This document shows, piece by piece, positions 5,448 through 7,997 of a stretch of DNA of 7,997 nucleotides; the first letter of the stretch is position 1, and the number at the start of each line of letters is the position of its first letter. The DNA comes from Prevotella sp. GTDB taxonomy: Bacteria; Bacteroidota; Bacteroidia; Bacteroidales; Bacteroidaceae. Where the stretch lies: the NCBI GenBank assembly GCA_003447235.1, contig DLZV01000035.1, positions 1-7,997 on the forward strand, given 5' to 3'. Made by a program: the position numbers and the translations under genes. Under the pieces are notes generated by a model. It was not told the origin of the DNA. It made no database searches and saw nothing but the letters and a program-made list of their open reading frames with translations.

Positions 5448-7928
5448 ATGATGAGATATTCAGTAGAGGAAGTCGCCTCGATGATGGGGGCGCAATGCTA
5501 TGGCGAGCGTGAAGGAAATGTTAGTTTTCTGCTGACCGACAGTCGCTCGCTCTGTTTTCCGGAAGAGACCTTGTTCTTTGCCCTGCGCTCCGCGCGCAAT
5601 GACGGGCAACACTATATCGCCGAACTCTATCAGCGTGGCGTACGTCGCTTCGTTGTCGCCGAGGTTCCCGATCGTTGGCAGGCAAACTATGCCGACGCCA
5701 CGTTCCTGGTCGTTGGCGACACGCTTGCTGCCCTCCAGCAGTTGGCCGCACGCCATCGCCAGCGCTTCACTATCCCCGTGGTAGGCATCACGGGCAGCAA
5801 CGGCAAGACCATGGTCAAGGAGTGGCTCTATCAGACCCTCTCCAAGGACCATGTCGTGACGCGATCCCCCCGCAGCTACAATTCGCAGGTCGGTGTGCCC
5901 CTCTCCCTTTGGCTCCTTGACGCCCAGACCCAGGTGGCCGTCTTCGAGGCCGGTATCAGCCAGCCAGGCGAGATGCAGGTCCTCCACAACATCATCCGTC
6001 CCACGCTCGGCGTGCTCACCATGATCGGTGAGGCCCATCAGGAAAACTTCCCCTCGATGGAGGCTAAATGTCAGGAGAAGTTGCGCCTCTTCGAGGGCAC
6101 GGAGGCCCTGGTCTATCCCCAGGACGACCCGCTCGTGGCCCGTTGTGTGGCAGAGTCAGGCTATCAGGGCCAGCACCTTGGCTGGTCGCGTCAAGATGCT
6201 GCCGCAGCCTTCTATGTCCTGCAGGAGGAGAAACTGCCTACCCACACCACTGTCCGTTACCGTTGGCAGGGAGCCGTGGAGGGAAGCTATACGCTGCCTT
6301 TCATCGATGAGGCCTCACTCGAAAATTCCTTCTCCGTAGCCATCGCCTCGCTGCGACTCGCCCTCACCCCCCAGCAGCTTGCCGACCGTATGGCCTACCT
6401 TGAGCCAGTTGCCATGCGCCTGGAGGTGAAGGAAGGCAACCACGGCTGCACGCTCATCAACGACTCCTACAACTCCGACATCAACTCCCTCGACATTGCC
6501 CTCGACTTCATGAGTCGCCGCCCCGACCACAAGGGTCGCAAGCGCACGCTCATCCTCAGCGACATTCTCCAGAGCGGTGAGGACGAAGACACCCTCTACG
6601 CACAGGTGGCCACCCTCGTCAGCAAGCGTGGCGTGGAGCGCCTTATCGGTATCGGTACGGCCATTTCCGCCCACCATGCCGCCTTCTCCCAGTTGGCCGA
6701 GAAGGAGTTTCACCCTACCGTCGAAGACTTCATCCATAGTCCCTCCTTCCGCACGCTCAGCGACGAGGTGATCCTGCTCAAAGGCGCACGCCAGTTTGGT
6801 TTCGAGCGCCTCACCGAGCTGCTTGTCCGCCAGGTCCACGAGACCACTTTGGAAGTTAATCTCGAGGCGCTGGTCGATAATCTCAACCACTACCGCGCCA
6901 TGATGCGACCCGGCACGAAACTCGTCTGCATGATCAAGGCCGACGCCTATGGAGCAGGTGCCGTGGAGGTGGCCAAGACGCTCCAGGACCACCGCGTCGA
7001 TTACCTGGCCGTGGCCGTGGCCGACGAGGGCGTGACGCTGCGCCGCAATGGCATCACGAGCAACATCATGGTGATGAACCCCGAGATGACCGCCTTCAAG
7101 ACGATGTTCGACTACGACCTGGAGCCCGAGGTCTATTCCTTCCGTCTCCTCGACGCTCTTGTCCAGGCCGCCCGCCGCGAGGGCATCACGGGCTATCCCG
7201 TCCACATCAAGCTCGATACGGGCATGTGTCGTCTTGGATTCAATCCGCTGGAGGACATGGACGAGCTGATTGCCCGCCTCAAGGCCCAGACGGCTGTCAT
7301 CCCGCGTAGCGTCTTCAGCCACTTTGTCGGTTCCGATGCCGACGAGTTTGACGATTTCTCCCGCCAGCAGTTTGAGAAGTTTGATGTGGGCAGCCGCAAG
7401 TTGCAGGCCGCCTTCCCCCACCATATCATCCGTCATATCGACAACTCCGCGGGCATCGACCATTTCCGCGACCGCCAGCTCGACATGTGCCGTCTCGGCA
7501 TTGGCCTCTATGGTGTCGATCCGCGCACGAACCACATCCTCCACAATGTCTCGACGCTGAAGACCACCATCCTCCAGCTTCGCCATGTGCCTGCCGGTAC
7601 GAGTATCGGCTACGGCCGCCATACGTTCGTCGATCGCGATAGCGTCATTGCTGCTATCCCGATAGGCTATGCCGACGGTCTCAACCGCCATTTGGGCAAC
7701 CGCCACGGCTACTGCCTCGTCAATGGGCAGCGCGCCGACTATGTGGGCAACATCTGCATGGACGTCTGCATGGTCGATGTGACCGACGTCGCCTGTCGCG
7801 AGGGAGATAGTGTGGAGATCTTCGGCGACCATCTGCCCGTCACCGTGCTCTCCGACCAGCTCGACACCATCCCCTACGAGGTGCTTACGGGCATCAGCAA
7901 CCGCGTGAAGCGCGTCTATTACCTCTGA
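5448..7928 (+). CDS. murF-alr: Bifunctional UDP-MurNAc-tripeptide:D-Ala-D-Ala ligase / alanine racemase (MurF-Alr fusion)
   Basis: This 826-residue cytoplasmic enzyme joins two peptidoglycan steps. The MurF part (about 1-460) adds D-Ala-D-Ala to UDP-MurNAc-tripeptide using ATP: P-loop GITGSNGKT at 113-121, SYNSQVGVPLS at 143-153, FEAGISQPGEM at 166-176, TMIGEAHQENF at 191-201, a Lys at 207 or 211 as the likely carbamylated residue, and NDSYNSD at 338-344. The alanine racemase part (about 466-826) makes D-Ala with PLP: Schiff-base Lys497 in IKADAYGAG, VHIKLDTGMCRLGF at 585-598, RLGIGLYG at 682-689, catalytic Tyr722 in IGYGRHTF and NICMDVCMVDVTD at 768-780. All key residues are present, so both activities are expected. 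The fusion is a known feature of Bacteroidota. Two ATG codons stand in tandem at 5448 and 5451, after AAAAAGG. It has its own promoter; the upstream TPR gene diverges. Confidence 0.97.
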   Translation: MMRYSVEEVASMMGAQCYGEREGNVSFLLTDSRSLCFPEETLFFALRSARNDGQHYIAELYQRGVRRFVVAEVPDRWQANYADATFLVVGDTLAALQQLAARHRQRFTIPVVGITGSNGKTMVKEWLYQTLSKDHVVTRSPRSYNSQVGVPLSLWLLDAQTQVAVFEAGISQPGEMQVLHNIIRPTLGVLTMIGEAHQENFPSMEAKCQEKLRLFEGTEALVYPQDDPLVARCVAESGYQGQHLGWSRQDAAAAFYVLQEEKLPTHTTVRYRWQGAVEGSYTLPFIDEASLENSFSVAIASLRLALTPQQLADRMAYLEPVAMRLEVKEGNHGCTLINDSYNSDINSLDIALDFMSRRPDHKGRKRTLILSDILQSGEDEDTLYAQVATLVSKRGVERLIGIGTAISAHHAAFSQLAEKEFHPTVEDFIHSPSFRTLSDEVILLKGARQFGFERLTELLVRQVHETTLEVNLEALVDNLNHYRAMMRPGTKLVCMIKADAYGAGAVEVAKTLQDHRVDYLAVAVADEGVTLRRNGITSNIMVMNPEMTAFKTMFDYDLEPEVYSFRLLDALVQAARREGITGYPVHIKLDTGMCRLGFNPLEDMDELIARLKAQTAVIPRSVFSHFVGSDADEFDDFSRQQFEKFDVGSRKLQAAFPHHIIRHIDNSAGIDHFRDRQLDMCRLGIGLYGVDPRTNHILHNVSTLKTTILQLRHVPAGTSIGYGRHTFVDRDSVIAAIPIGYADGLNRHLGNRHGYCLVNGQRADYVGNICMDVCMVDVTDVACREGDSVEIFGDHLPVTVLSDQLDTIPYEVLTGISNRVKRVYYL

Positions 7929-7997
7929 TCCCAGGCTGCGTTTACACGAGCTATAAGCAACATTATAAGGATACATAGAAAAAACAACCCAAAACAA
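7929..7997 (+). other. Tail of window, no gene seen
   Basis: The 69 bases after murF-alr are A-rich and contain a weak inverted repeat TATAA/TTATA (7952-7956 and 7963-7967, 6-nt loop) without a U-run. No terminator or promoter is convincing; a following gene probably starts just beyond the window. Confidence 0.5.

Noticed and set aside
6315..7997. Very long open frame (560 codons) on the minus strand across the racemase half of murF-alr
   Set aside because: It is fully antisense to a gene with unmistakable motifs. Its translation has no recognisable domain and is rich in repeated V/A/D/H, as expected from C-ending codons read backwards.

Overview
The window looks like chromosomal DNA from a Bacteroidota, most likely the Bacteroidales/Prevotella group. 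Three things point there: a single reading frame joining MurF to alanine racemase, promoters of the TTTG-N19/20-TAnnTTTG type with little Shine-Dalgarno sequence before starts, and short class-specific forms of PabB and PabC. The genus is inferred. I see no rRNA, tRNA, CRISPR, IS element, phage gene or toxin/defence system.

Layout. (i) 1-2532, plus strand: a promoter-like element and a ~150-nt leader that can fold, then a tight purine-salvage cluster: xpt (xanthine phosphoribosyltransferase), an NCS2 xanthine/uracil permease interrupted by one frameshift near 1399-1412, and a small cytoplasmic FKBP-type prolyl isomerase. (ii) 2533-2671: a C/T-rich, G-poor gap that could be a Rho-loading region. 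(iii) 2672-4305, plus strand: pabB and pabC, overlapping by ATGA, giving p-aminobenzoate for folate from chorismate. (iv) 4303-4429: an AT-rich inverted repeat and about three tandem 28-29-nt repeats between convergent genes. (v) 4420-5139, minus strand: an exported TPR-repeat protein with a textbook Bacteroidetes promoter placed so close to the ATG that its mRNA may be leaderless. (vi) 5140-5447: a divergent regulatory region with a repeated 13-mer, promoters in both directions and a possible 32-residue leader ORF. (vii) 5448-7928, plus strand: the 826-residue murF-alr fusion, which makes D-alanine and adds D-Ala-D-Ala to the peptidoglycan precursor. The last 69 bases hold no visible gene.

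Together these are mostly housekeeping genes: purine uptake and salvage, PABA/folate synthesis and cell-wall precursor synthesis. I did not find a clearly new multi-gene system. The less ordinary signals are non-coding or structural: the possible folded leader of xpt, the permease frameshift in a CT repeat, the hairpin-bearing tandem repeat between convergent genes, and the leader of murF-alr with its Cys-rich mini-ORF.
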